64,000 bases of DNA from Whalleya microplaca (taxonomy: Eukaryota > Ascomycota > Sordariomycetes > Xylariales > Xylariaceae), in contig MU385788.1 of NCBI GenBank assembly GCA_022497155.1, positions 1-64,000 on the forward strand, read 5' to 3'. The position numbers and the translations under genes are program-made. Positions 53,845 through 64,000 of this stretch are shown here, one piece after another. Each line of letters begins with the position of its first letter. Within the stretch, counting starts at the first letter, position 1. The notes beneath the pieces are model-generated. The model did not search any database, was not told the DNA's origin, and saw only the letters and a program-made list of their open reading frames with translations.

Positions 53845-54699
53845 ATGACACTAGCACGCGTTTCAAAACCGGTAATCATTTTGGTTCACGGTTCCTGGCA
53901 TCTCCCCGAGGTTTGGAACAAAGTTAAATCCCGGTTAGAAGCGGCGGGATATGAAGTTCTCGTACCAAGATTGCTCACCGTGGTTGGGCCCGAGCCTGTA
54001 CACCACACGTGGCGCGTCGATGTAGCAGTTGTACACGACCTCGCCAACCCCTTTTTCGACCAAGGCCGCCAAGCCGTCATAGTCGGCCATTCATACGGTG
54101 GTTTGGTTGCTACCATGTCTGTGAAAGACCAGAGCGTCGCAGACCGAGCAGGGAGAGGACTCAAAGGAGGCTTCAGTGCAGTTGTATACCTATGCGCATT
54201 CCCCATTGCGAAGCGTGGGGAGTCTTTACTTTCTACCGGAGGTGGAAGGTACAACAAATGGGTCATCGCAGCAGAACCATTTAAGAATGTTCGTCTTTAT
54301 ATTCTTCTCGTCTGCATGACAAGGCGGATTCGATGATATTAGATATCTTACTCAATTCGGGTCATACCAGAACTTGAGCCATTCTATAATGACTTGCCCC
54401 CGGATGAGGCCAGAGAGTGGATCGCAAAGCTGCAGTATCAATCACAACGTTCACTAGAGGAGCCTTTAACATTCTGCGCCAACGACAAAGCTATCCCCAT
54501 GACATACTTGTTCTGCGAGGCTGACATGACGGTTCCAATCCGAGGGCAGGAGTCTATGGTAGCAGCTATTCCTGCAATGAAGACACGGCGTTGCACAGCG
54601 GGCCATAGCCCCTTTTTAAGCCAGCCAGATCGTACTGTGGACGTGATAATTGAGGCTGCCGAAGAGGTTAGTGGGAATGGACAATATATTGACAGCTGA
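53845..54699 (+). CDS. Alpha/beta hydrolase (esterase-like)
   Basis: The predicted protein has 266 residues in two exons, 53845-54288 and 54343-54699. The intron has a weak GTTCGT donor and an ATTAG acceptor, so the junction is approximate; it restores phase into IRVIPELEPFYNDLPPDEAR. Residues 10-20 read VIILVHGSWHLP, the oxyanion-hole strand and loop of the fold. The nucleophile elbow is GHSYGG (residues about 81-86). The acid lies in FCEADMTVP and the histidine in TAGHSPF. The pattern matches the single-domain alpha/beta hydrolases of the plant methylesterase / salicylate esterase-like group, common in fungi and bacteria. No signal peptide is visible. The neighbours give no pathway clue, since the aldo-keto reductase upstream is broken. 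The substrate is unknown. Confidence 0.85.
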
Positions 54700-55208
54700 G
54701 ATCTAGTAGAAAGAATTCTGATTGTATTTCGTATGATACTTCATGGTAGATATCGAAGCGCGGTGGATTTCGCGGTGGGGTTGAGCCATATTTTCCATCT
54801 AGGAACAGCTGCAGACATATTTGTCGTTCAACAGCAACTCGAAAAATTCTTGAGCATAAAACCCACCTAAATCATTAAAAACATTTATAAAGTCTCATGA
54901 TCAATGCGAAAATGGACGCTCATTTGTTATGATTAGGTTTTCTATTATCAAGGATCTGGAAACCTTCTTGCTATGTACAAAAAAGAGGCCGCCAGCACGG
55001 CTTGCCGGCTACTGAACCAGAGCACCTCTACCGGCCTTATGTTTACACGTGTAGGTGTTTACCAAATAGCTCTAGATGTGGCCAAACCAATGCATGTACA
55101 GTCTATCAACTCCGTAGAACGCCGCCCGCTGTAACCCAATAAACATGGAATGGTATCGCCGCCAATGATGACCAAGAAACCATACCGTAATCGCACAAAG
55201 CCTTCCTC
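54700..55208. other. Intergenic between convergent genes
   Basis: About 500 bases, AT-leaning, with no feature seen. Confidence 0.4.
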
Positions 55209-57260
55209 CTAGAAGTCATCGCACGGGTAATCGAACGGCGTCTTCTGGTTGTCGGCGGCGCAGACATTCTCGTTAGCGAATGCGCGCCAGCGGTCCATCA
55301 GGTCCGTCGAGCCGATGCCCTTGCTCTGGGTGAAGAAAGACTGGTGTGCGACGACCGAGCGGGTGTCAATGACGAACGGCCGCTTGAGCCGCGCGGGGAT
55401 CTCCGCTGTGAACTCCAGCTCGTCGTCGTGGATCGGGAGCCCGGCTTTGATATCCCTGCCCCACATGGCCAAGAAGTTCAGGTTGTAGCGTATGTACTGC
55501 ATGTCGAAGAGCTGCTCGCCGCCGGGGCCCGAGTACGTGTTTGGCGGGTCACCCGGGTCCCTGTAGTCGATCGGACGCCCGAAGAAGTAACGGTCCATCT
55601 GGTTCAGCTCGAGGTTGTACAGCAGGCTGTAGAGCTGCTGCGCCGCTGCGCCCCACGACTTCCATGTCGGGCCGAACGCGATGTCATCCCCACCCGGGTT
55701 CTTGTTGTAGGCGCCCATCGGCGTGCGTGTAAGGCCCTCCGTGTTCTTCGACGAGTTAGAGAGGAGTAGCCAGTGGTGGCCTCGGTATGGAGACTCTACG
55801 TCCAGCGGGCTGCCTTCGATCGGACGCGTTGCTGGAGGGTACAGTCCCATCTCAGAGGGTTTCCAGGTCACGCTTGGCTCGCGGTAGTTCCTGGTCTTGG
55901 GATCTGGGAGGAAGGGATGAATTGCACCATAGTGGTATTGCTGGATCGCGGTCACGGGGCTGTTGACTAGCTGTGCCGACACGGCGAATGGGTGTGGTTG
56001 GGCTAGACGTGTGTGAATGAGCTGAGGGATGGCGTCATGGTGGATATACAACTGTGACAGGTAAGTTCTCTATTCAAAATCAGCAGGGAATTGGGCCAGA
56101 CTCACAATATCGTCGTCGATCTTGAGGTACATCGTATCATCCTCGTTAGGATATTCCCAGATACAACCGTAGTCGTCGGTGGTACACCGGCCGAGGTCCA
56201 TGAACTTGTACTCCTGCTCGGCCTCGACGAAATCTCGTAGCCATTCCACATCGTCCTTGATCGTCGTGTGGACCATGAACCAGACCTCATCGAGGTACCC
56301 GCCATATGAGGCCAGGTTCTGGCGCAGATAGCAGTCGAGGATGTCGACGTTGCGCTTACGCCCGTAGAACACCATAGCAACGACCTTGAGGCCCTCTGGT
56401 TTCTTCCATCCGCCCTCTGGGGCATAGCTTTTTAGTTTCATACTGCTCACAGGCTTTTGCGTCTGTTTTAGCTGGCCTTTGGAATTCAGAGGCCAGGTAG
56501 TGCAATAGTCGACAATACCTGACTTGCCTCCGTCAGGCTCGTCTTTATCATCTTTATCTTTCTCATCTTTCTCCTCTTCTACTGATTCATCCTCCTCATC
56601 TTCGGCCTTTTCCTCGGACTTCTCTGATGATTCATCTTTTGACGCCTCGCTTGATTTGCCCGACTTATCCTTATCGTGAGGCTTGCCCTTCTGCACGTGC
56701 TTGTCTTCGCCCTCGGAGTCCTCGCTAGATGCTTTATGCGAGGTCTTTTCTGATGACTTCTGTGTAGACTTGTCGGTAGACTTCTCCGCATCAGCATCTT
56801 CAGGATCCGACGTTGGCTTCGCCTTCGCCTTTTCGGTTTGAGTGGTAGTGTGCTTCTCGGTAACCTGGACCTCTCGCTCAACGGTCTTTGTTGCTTCTGT
56901 TATTGATGTGATCGTTTGTATCTTGGTAGATGCCGAGGGGGCTAATGATATTGAAATGACATGCTGATGGGAGTCTGAGCCTTCTTCGGTAGATTGAAGT
57001 CGGCGAACATCCACTATAGGATGGTAAGGATTTGCTAGGAAAAGCGTAATGACTAATAATAGGGCGAGGGCGAGGAAATAGTGTTTCCGAGTTAGTCTTC
57101 GACCAAACGAAGAGAAATATGACGACTGGTTACTCCAAGATGACTGGTATGAATCTGGAGATGCCATCTCTCCGTCACCCATCTCGTGGGCCAACTTCTC
57201 GTCGTCGAGCAAGTGCGTAGAAGACTCCTGGTCGTGTCTGTCCATTTCCCTCGAGCCCAT
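55209..57260 (-). CDS. Type II membrane protein, probable Golgi glycosyltransferase of unknown class
   Basis: The predicted protein has 665 residues in two exons, 57260-56106 and 56051-55209, joined at IDDDI/LYIHHD by a 53-base intron. Residues 1-58 are cytosolic, 59-80 form a signal anchor (HYFLALALLLVITLFLANPY), and about 85-255 are a stem. The stem is extraordinarily rich in Lys, Glu, Asp and Ser and is probably an extended coil. The lumenal part from about 285 contains GLKVVAMVFYGRKRNVDILD, CYLRQNLASYGGYLDEVWF and MYLKIDDDI. This arrangement of a beta strand, a helix and a DDD metal site is typical of GT-A fold transferases. C-terminal stretches such as SPYRGHHWLLLSNSSKN and FGPTWKSWGAAAQQ look conserved, but I cannot place the family. 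The protein is likely to act on glycans in the secretory pathway. It could instead be a related non-enzymatic lumenal protein. Confidence 0.8.
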
Positions 57261-60200
57261 CTTGGTGTCACTATCAGCTTATCGAGACGCCAACAAAATC
57301 TAGACCTGACAAACACTAGTTAATAAGGAAGACCAACGTGAGCCTTTTGTAGGAATTCACCATGCACGTGGGGTGTTTGCTTCTGTTGTACATAAACTTA
57401 TCCTTGCATCCCAAATAGATTGATAATGGTTTCATTATTGGGAACACAGACAGGGTGCCCCTGATACACATATAATTAGGAATTACCTAGGTATCTACAG
57501 TATTCCAAGTTGGTGATTGTGTTCGTTTAGCTGATCTGAGCCACACAATTTCCACACGCCCGCCTTTCTGTAGTTTGAGAATTATGCAGTCCAGACCTTT
57601 CCAAAGTCAGGGACCTAGCCTTATCCGTACCAAACAAACACTATCACCACCCTGGCACCTGGTATACTGTATAGCTGAGAATAGCTACTGTTGGATTACC
57701 GACTACTAGTATTGCAGGATCGCCACGAGTAGGAGAGCCATGCAGTAGTCTGGTTCCAAATTTGGATACTTACCTGCACAAGCCTGACAAGCCAGCATAC
57801 TAGGTACTCATTCTAATCCCACCTAAGCCGTCTAGCGTGCTGGCGTTCTCAGCGCAAGAAGGTGGTCAAGATCCAGAAGGATCCTGCGATACCACCCATT
57901 TCTCTACTATTTCAAGCTAGTGCCATATACCATGTAGTATGATGGTCCTATGATGTAGCCTAGATAGGATATTTTACAGAGTCTTTGTGGACCTATTAGG
58001 CTTGTGGGGAAATAGCGTGGTTGGAAAAGCCTAGCGCAAATGCTGGCTGCTACTGTACATCGGCCGAGCATGTGCAAAACCCGGGTTTCCCGGGACGCCG
58101 ATCTCAGGACCCTGTGATAAAGGAGTGGTCTCAGGTCAATTGTGTTATTTTGGGGATGAGTAATCCTATGCCACCGTGTAAGCTCCGAGGCTGCCAGGTG
58201 GTACAAGAGTCTCATGTCAACAGGGAATCCACGTGGGTTCGTAGTGTCTGAGTGGAAAGTTGTAATATGATAAGCGCTCACCGTATATCTGCTTGAATAT
58301 CTCCTGCCTTGTTGGTACAAATGTGTGAAGATATGGTAAATATATGACAACAGAGAAATTAACATATGGGTATAATGTGGTCTGAAGGTCTGAACAGGAA
58401 AGCCTCTGTGAAAATTATGAGATACCAACATTATTTACCCCATAGTATTACTATTATGCAGGAGATGATGATTATTTCCCGAATTTTGCTTCCTACTCTA
58501 GGTACGATGGGTGTTCCCATTGGGTAATACTACGTGCTTAGCTAGGCTGATGCCAGCTGCAGTCAGCGTCTTCATGAACTATATTTGGGATCCGAATTTC
58601 GTCTATATGTAAGTACTTATACCCCAATCGCTCGAAATCTACTACAATATCATTGTGCCGTAACTTTAAATCCCTTTCAAGTAATTTTATCTTTAAAGTC
58701 GACTTGGCAATGAGCCAGGGTTCCATTGAAAGCTGTGCTATGTAAGGTTGATATGTAGTGCTGAGCCCCGCTGAGGATCTCGTTCGCTGCATAAGTGCCA
58801 TTGCTACCTACCAAGGCTGTGGATTGAGGCCCTGGTTCTATATGTGGGTATCAGCATGTCATTATGCCCACAGGGTTACCGATGCTGACGACAGGATATA
58901 AAATGTTCTCAGTAAGATGACGTTGGTTCATTGGGCGCATAATTAGTGAAAAAGTTTAATAGATTAACTCTGACTTGCTAGTGTCAAATATATTGCTGAA
59001 CAGTCTTCTTAGTTGATGAGAGTTGACAGTAGGGAAAAGAGAATCCCGTTCGCGCATGATTTTCTTCAGATATTCTATCCTCTCGCGTTTTGCATAAGAA
59101 CCCTTGTGTAGTGTATATGACTGACGGAAATCAGTCTGCCTATCTCAAATCATGAATTTTGAGGCTCTGCCGCACTACTTTTTTATTTTATTGGAATGCA
59201 ACGGCCCCGGCGCGTAGCGTGTAACCGTCAACACTAGTGAGCTAGATATTCCATAAAAAGCCCCAGGCAGCTACGGAATATCACAATTATAGTTGTTAGA
59301 GACTGCGAGGTTCGCTCGACCGCCTCTTCACCTAAAGAGGGTCTACTGATTTGATATTCTTCATGTGATAATCAATAAATTGAACATTGTGAAGAGCTCA
59401 ACTTCTCTGAACAACAGTCTCCTAAGTAATAAATCCTTCAAATTATCACGAGAATAATACCATACGTAGTTAGAATCGACATTATAGACTATGAATTCTA
59501 TTATGTAATCCGCCACATTCGCCAGAGGATAAAAATTCAACGGATCACGCATTTCGAACTCCCACAGGATTGAGGAATGGTAGGCGTCGGCTTCACAGTC
59601 TTGCCGTATTGACAACTCGAACAAGCCCGACAGCCCGGTTGGGGTTCTATGTATTCAGCTAGGTGGGTAGTCCCATTCTATCCCGCGGGATGCTCCGGTA
59701 TTAATAACTACTAGTATATGTAACATTATTGACGCCATCAATATACATGTAATGGCTGCATGGAAACTGCCGTGATGCCTAGTTGCACAAAACATACACA
59801 ACTCTTTGGTCCTAGCATAACTACAAGTGATGCTGGTCCTCACATCAAAGTTCTGCTATACTTGAACTGCTTGATACTACAATGTTGCTTTGCGCTGCTT
59901 GTGGCTGAGGTCGCAATCATGCCAGATCTGATGCAGATCTGCCTGTGGCTTTGCTGATAGCATAAATCCCCTCGTTGCTGGGCGTGAGGCTTGCTGCAGC
60001 ACTCGATGAGATACCTACTAATTGAAATGAATTCTCTAGGCGAAGTGTCCCAAGACCATGACGTCTGTCTATCAGGCAGCAGGACTCAGGGCTGCTTTCC
60101 GATATGAGGAACTACAGAGACGTGACAGTGAAAAAATCAATCCCAACATTTTCAACAATGTCGTGGCCCACTGAGGAGCACAAGCAAGACTAGACACGTC

Positions 60201-62443
60201 TCAAGGCATCTTCCGAAAACTCTCTCACTTGTTCACATTATTCCAATATCTAACACGGTGTTGCGAGGAAAGTGTGAGTACCTACAATTAACATAGGGTC
60301 TAATTAAAATCACTCACCCTTTTTTTTTTAGAGAATATCATCTCATTGTGCACATCATTGACTCTATTATGCAAGTGTGGTATTTGATGAAATGCCGTAA
60401 AGCAGTACCTCCATAAATACCCAGAATAGTGGCCGATCACAAAACGCATAGGCCAGTTTACATCTACTATCACTCAGATTCGCCTAAGCTATAAGTACCG
60501 CGCCTAATATTGTTACACTAAATCATATTGAAAATTCGGGCTGTTCAAGGTACATACCTGCTCTTATGCCGGGGGGACGTGGAGTTGTGGATAACTTTAC
60601 GGCAGTTGATCAGATAACTCAAGGGGTCTGTGTTATATATTCTCGTAGGGCTGAAACTTGTGATAAACATTCTCACCTGAGGTGACCGTCGGATACTCCT
60701 CCAGCCAAAACAAATATCGATATACCGTCATCCCTGTATTATTCCGTGTACATCCATGCCTCTCAGCATGCAAATTCTCCGTGTGGTTTATTCATGCGTA
60801 GTTGAGCCTCACGGTGTCAGGGTGTCTATTCTTCTAGACGAAATATTTTATGGACGGAACTACGTCACTGTTTACCATTCTAGGTAGCTATCTACGTGCA
60901 CTGACATTGGCTTGCAAGGCAGCGAGATCTCTTGTTTCAAGCAATCCGCGAAACGCAATGGAGAGCTACAGAGCTGTGTCCTCAGCACTTCAACAGATAC
61001 CCACGTACGCGTGTATCACAGTGTCACGGTGGACGGAAGGACTCGCTTTATCTGCCGGTTCTTGCTTTAGACAAGATCCACTCGGACATGACTTGCATGT
61101 CAGACGTCACTCTATAGCGAATCACGTATACTTACCTATCAAATGCTTCCTGTGCTACGCGTAGTTAGGTATGTCCAAAGATGCTGCATGGTTCAACCGC
61201 GTACACGTTTCGGTGCGTGCCTCCTATTAAATCCATACCTGAAGCGGCTCTAGTGGTCCTTAACGGTTCTTGTGTTTTGTTTCGCTGTACCAAAAACACA
61301 CCCACACAACAGGGAGGGTGGCTTGCTGTACTGCGAAGTATGGGTTGTATTCTGACGCCTTTCTGACCACCTATCTTTCGCAGAATATCATGTAGATAGG
61401 CTGGGGCTCTGCTGGGTGCACTGATAGCAGGGTGCCAGAAGGGTATGTGTAAATCAGGGGCTGCAGATACAGTATTTGCGGCTACATATTTTCAATGGAG
61501 TACCGTATCCGCAAAAGTGGCCTCTGTGATGTGCGATGTGTGATGTGTACTCGGATATAAACTCGGAAGTATTCCGTATTAGACTTGAGATTGCAGAGGG
61601 GTGAGATCGTTTTGGCTTCTATCAGAAGACATAGCTCTCCGCATTTTTATGTACATCCTTTTCAAAAGGACCTTGTACGCATAAGTCGTGCCATTAATGC
61701 TTCCTCTCTAGGAAGGGATAGCTAGATGTGATAGCTTTGGAATATGACAGTGTCCCATGAGATTTTCAACTCTAAGCTTGTCTAAGCTCTTCTTTCAGCA
61801 TAGTAATTTGATGTACACACATCTAGGGAGCTTAAGATTAACCAAGGTGGACGGGCATTCATGTGTCTTCTCGACAGACGTCACTTTGTGAGATATGAGA
61901 TAGGCCGATCTGTATTCGCGTTCTGTTGCGTGCTTCATGCCGTGACGATCAACGATTCTGATAAATCTCCGTTGATTGCGTAGAGTCCAAGTGTACCTAT
62001 GTAAGAACCATAGGGGATGAGTCTACGTAGCAAATACCCAATACAGCATGTGGGACGCCCAACCTCCTATATTCTCACAGTAAGCACACCATTAGTACCG
62101 AGTATGTACATGGGATTTGGCCGTCTCATCGTGAACTCTGTTTGAAGGCATGCCAGTACGGCAAATAACCTAGAATATTTACCAGAATGACCATCTGAGG
62201 ATATCGTAGTAGCCTCGTCCTCGGGACGGGAACGCAGATAGTAAACTCATCAAGTGCATACACGATACACAAGTCGTCGAGACAGATAATGCAGATAATG
62301 AAGGCAATGTGCAGTTGAGATTGATTGACGGGATATCTACCTATTCATCCATCCATCCACGAATACCGGCCAACCATGCAGCCAACCCCCCGTCTATTTT
62401 GCCTCTCCCTCATGTCTCCTTCCCATCACGTTCACATACATCA
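57261..62443. other. 5.2 kb region without a convincing gene
   Basis: Both strands were read. Open frames at 57907-58431, 58538-58801 and 59361-59624 (all minus) and 60850-61164 (plus) are the longest; none shows family motifs, fungal codon bias or well-placed introns. The 87-residue frame at 58538-58801 starts with ATG and has a charged helical centre, so a small gene cannot be excluded. The sequence alternates between AT-rich and mixed patches. No long repeat was found. Confidence 0.4.
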
Positions 62444-64000
62444 CTAGTCCACCCAATTCTCAAACAGCTTCTGCACCGCCGGCAAGAAAGCCTGCGCCTT
62501 CCTGAAGTCGCCTAGCTTAACGCGCATGTAATCGAAGGCGACGAGGACGACCTCGTCGACCTTGGCCTTCTCCTCGGTGCTGGCGTCACTACCCTCGACG
62601 GCCGCGGCCACGGCCCGGATGTCGAGGTGCTCCTCGAACAGGGGCACCTGCTGGTAGCGCTGGGAGAAGTGGGTGAGCAGGATGCGGCGGGCGCCCATGC
62701 GGCGCCCCACCTCGATGGCCTCGGACATGGTGGAGTGCTTCTTGGCGACGGCGTCGCCGCGCAGCTCGTCGTCGAAGGTGCTCTCGTGGATGAGCAGGTG
62801 GGCGCCGCGGCCGATCGACGCGAACAAGGGGCTGGGCCGACAGTCGCCCGAGTACGCGACGCGCAAGCCCGACGCGAACGTGAACACCGTCGCCAGCGCG
62901 CCGAAGCAGTGGTTGACGAGGCAGGCGTCGATCGAGCGCAGCCCGAACACCGCCGTCTCCCCCGTCGTGAACACGTGCGGTTGGAGCGACTTCCGCGCGT
63001 CGGCCTGCTGCTGGAACTTGACCGTTGTCAGGCGGTCGAAGCCAAACTCCTCCACGTCCGCGTACTCGCGCAGCCACTGGATCATGTGGGTGTGGGACGC
63101 GACGAGGAGCTTGGCCGTGGGCTGCGATGCCCGCGTCTCCTCGTGCCAGGTTTTGATGACCGAGGCCGTGCCTAGGTGGTGGTCCGCGTGGAGGTGGCTG
63201 ATCCATATGCCTTTCAGATTTCGTAGGACGTCTGGTAGCTCTTTGCCGAAGGTCCGGCGCATTTGGCCTAGGGTGCTCTCGCCGCAGTCGAACAAGTAGT
63301 TCCCGTATCCCGGAACGCGTAGCAGGGTAGCGGAAACGTTGCGATACTTCGACGGCTGAGCAGAGCCGGTACCGAGGGTGATTATTTCCGCATCCCGGTG
63401 TGGGATATCCGATTCTACCTTCTCAACCTTAGCCAGGAACTCGGGGTCAGAAGTCTTTTTCCTTGCTTGCTCAGCCATCCGTAATACTTGCTTGCTCAGA
63501 CCCCCTCGAGCTAATGTTTCAATATTCGGGAAGGGAACGATCTTGTCATCTTCATTCAAGAAGTGGGGTGCGAATTGGATCATCTTCCCAGTTCGGCCAC
63601 GTTCGTAGCCAGAGGGGGTGCCTGTTAAGGATGTGTCCGCGAGCGAATGTTCGTTATCGTAGATAGGTAGTGGAAATCGGTCAGGGTCAACGCATCTTAA
63701 CTTGTAGGCCTGTGCTGTGACAGACTCCAAAGAGATCATGTTCGGGCAGCTGTCTTCGGAGGTGACGATATGTTGTATTGAAGACAGCTTTCGCATGAAA
63801 TCTTGCAATCGGGAGTCATTTACAACGTCACGGCCCAGGTTCCAGAAAATGACAAGAATGCCTTTCATTATGTTGCTGTTTGACCACTCTGTGCGATTTA
63901 CAAGTGCCTCGATATAAGAGCTATCGGGTAAATCGACGATAGCGAAACCAGTTCCCGGGACGCTCTCTCCAAGAACCATATCTGGAGTCACAACAACCCC
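62444..64000 (-). CDS. Long-form tRNase Z (ELAC2/Trz1 type), 5' part outside the window
   Basis: The C-terminal 518 or so residues are present; the frame stays open to the window edge, so the N-terminal half is missing. This is the metallo-beta-lactamase endonuclease that removes 3' trailers from precursor tRNAs in the nucleus and mitochondria. The zinc-binding core is complete: SHLHADHHLG (about 63172-63201), LGTGSAQPSKYRN before it, AYSGDCRPS, LLIHESTFDDEL, KKHSTMSEAIEV and LLTHFSQRY. The N-terminal part shown belongs to the degenerate, non-catalytic lactamase half found only in the long eukaryotic form. The last residues read LFENWVD. No intron interrupts the visible part. GC-rich third positions in the catalytic half create long shadow frames on both strands. 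Confidence 0.93.
   Translation of the reverse strand, partial: GVVVTPDMVLGESVPGTGFAIVDLPDSSYIEALVNRTEWSNSNIMKGILVIFWNLGRDVVNDSRLQDFMRKLSSIQHIVTSEDSCPNMISLESVTAQAYKLRCVDPDRFPLPIYDNEHSLADTSLTGTPSGYERGRTGKMIQFAPHFLNEDDKIVPFPNIETLARGGLSKQVLRMAEQARKKTSDPEFLAKVEKVESDIPHRDAEIITLGTGSAQPSKYRNVSATLLRVPGYGNYLFDCGESTLGQMRRTFGKELPDVLRNLKGIWISHLHADHHLGTASVIKTWHEETRASQPTAKLLVASHTHMIQWLREYADVEEFGFDRLTTVKFQQQADARKSLQPHVFTTGETAVFGLRSIDACLVNHCFGALATVFTFASGLRVAYSGDCRPSPLFASIGRGAHLLIHESTFDDELRGDAVAKKHSTMSEAIEVGRRMGARRILLTHFSQRYQQVPLFEEHLDIRAVAAAVEGSDASTEEKAKVDEVVLVAFDYMRVKLGDFRKAQAFLPAVQKLFENWVD

Noticed and set aside
57907..58431. 174-codon minus-strand frame
   Set aside because: No family motif, a composition like translated non-coding DNA (many Tyr/His/Arg), and no supporting introns or context.
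58538..58801. 87-codon minus-strand frame starting with ATG
   Set aside because: It could be a small gene, but there is no family, no conserved motif and no neighbouring exon; too little to annotate.
59361..59624. 87-codon minus-strand frame in AT-rich DNA
   Set aside because: No recognisable domain; rich in Leu/Tyr/Asn as expected from AT-rich sequence.
62589..63299. Several 180-210 codon frames on both strands over tRNase Z
   Set aside because: Shadows of the GC-rich catalytic half; the tRNase Z frame holds all known motifs.
1..64000. CRISPR arrays, bacterial operons, integrated viral or plasmid genes
   Set aside because: Direct repeats found are plain microsatellites without spacers. 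Genes are spliced and monocistronic, and no capsid, integrase, reverse transcriptase or transposase motif was recognised in either strand.

Overview
The window is nuclear DNA of a filamentous ascomycete (Pezizomycotina). Genes are sparse and lie on both strands. Most are broken by short introns (about 50-120 bases, one of 165) with fungal GTRAGT donors and YAG acceptors. One tRNA carries a 17-base intron. The families are fungal: a Zn2Cys6 regulator, a rhodopsin-domain (PTH11-like) receptor, a UbiA prenyltransferase, an adenylation-thiolation-reductase enzyme and a LAMMER kinase. Microsatellites built on TAGGTA and TACGTACA and CT-rich leaders would fit a sordariomycete, but that is only an impression. 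I recognise 16 intact or partial protein genes, one frameshifted gene and one tRNA.

Layout. 0.5-4.5 kb: an actin-binding ADF-H protein. 5.6-6.1 kb: a small proline-rich protein. 7.1-8.2 kb (-): an N-carbamoyl-D-amino-acid hydrolase-like enzyme. 9.9-11.9 kb (-): a Zn2Cys6 transcription factor. 11.9-16.9 kb: about 5 kb with no intact gene. 16.9-30.5 kb: an accessory block with a one-pass membrane protein, a UbiA prenyltransferase, a rhodopsin-domain membrane protein (-), a three-domain carboxylic acid reductase and a secreted S28 peptidase. 30.9-33.4 kb (-): an 840-residue unknown protein. 34.6 kb: tRNA-Arg(TCG). 35.2-36.5 kb: sideroflexin. 36.5-42.85 kb: a gene-free stretch rich in microsatellites. 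42.9-45.3 kb: LAMMER kinase. 46.2-48.7 kb: a low-complexity unknown protein. 50.1-51.1 kb (-): a frameshifted aldo-keto reductase. 53.8-54.7 kb: an alpha/beta hydrolase. 55.2-57.3 kb (-): a type II membrane protein that looks like a glycosyltransferase. 57.3-62.4 kb: no convincing gene. 62.4-64.0 kb (-): long-form tRNase Z, running off the window.

The most interesting region is 16.9-28 kb. A UbiA prenyltransferase and an A-T-R reductase are the enzyme pair that, in ilicicolin B / LL-Z1272beta and ascochlorin biosynthesis, prenylate an orsellinic-type acid and reduce the product to an aldehyde. The polyketide synthase that should supply the acid is absent here. A membrane receptor-like gene sits between the two enzymes, and a Zn2Cys6 regulator lies upstream across a 5 kb gap. 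This could be a split, reduced or rewired meroterpenoid locus. The other genes look like housekeeping or isolated accessory genes. All exon boundaries were read by eye from splice motifs, reading phase and family conservation.
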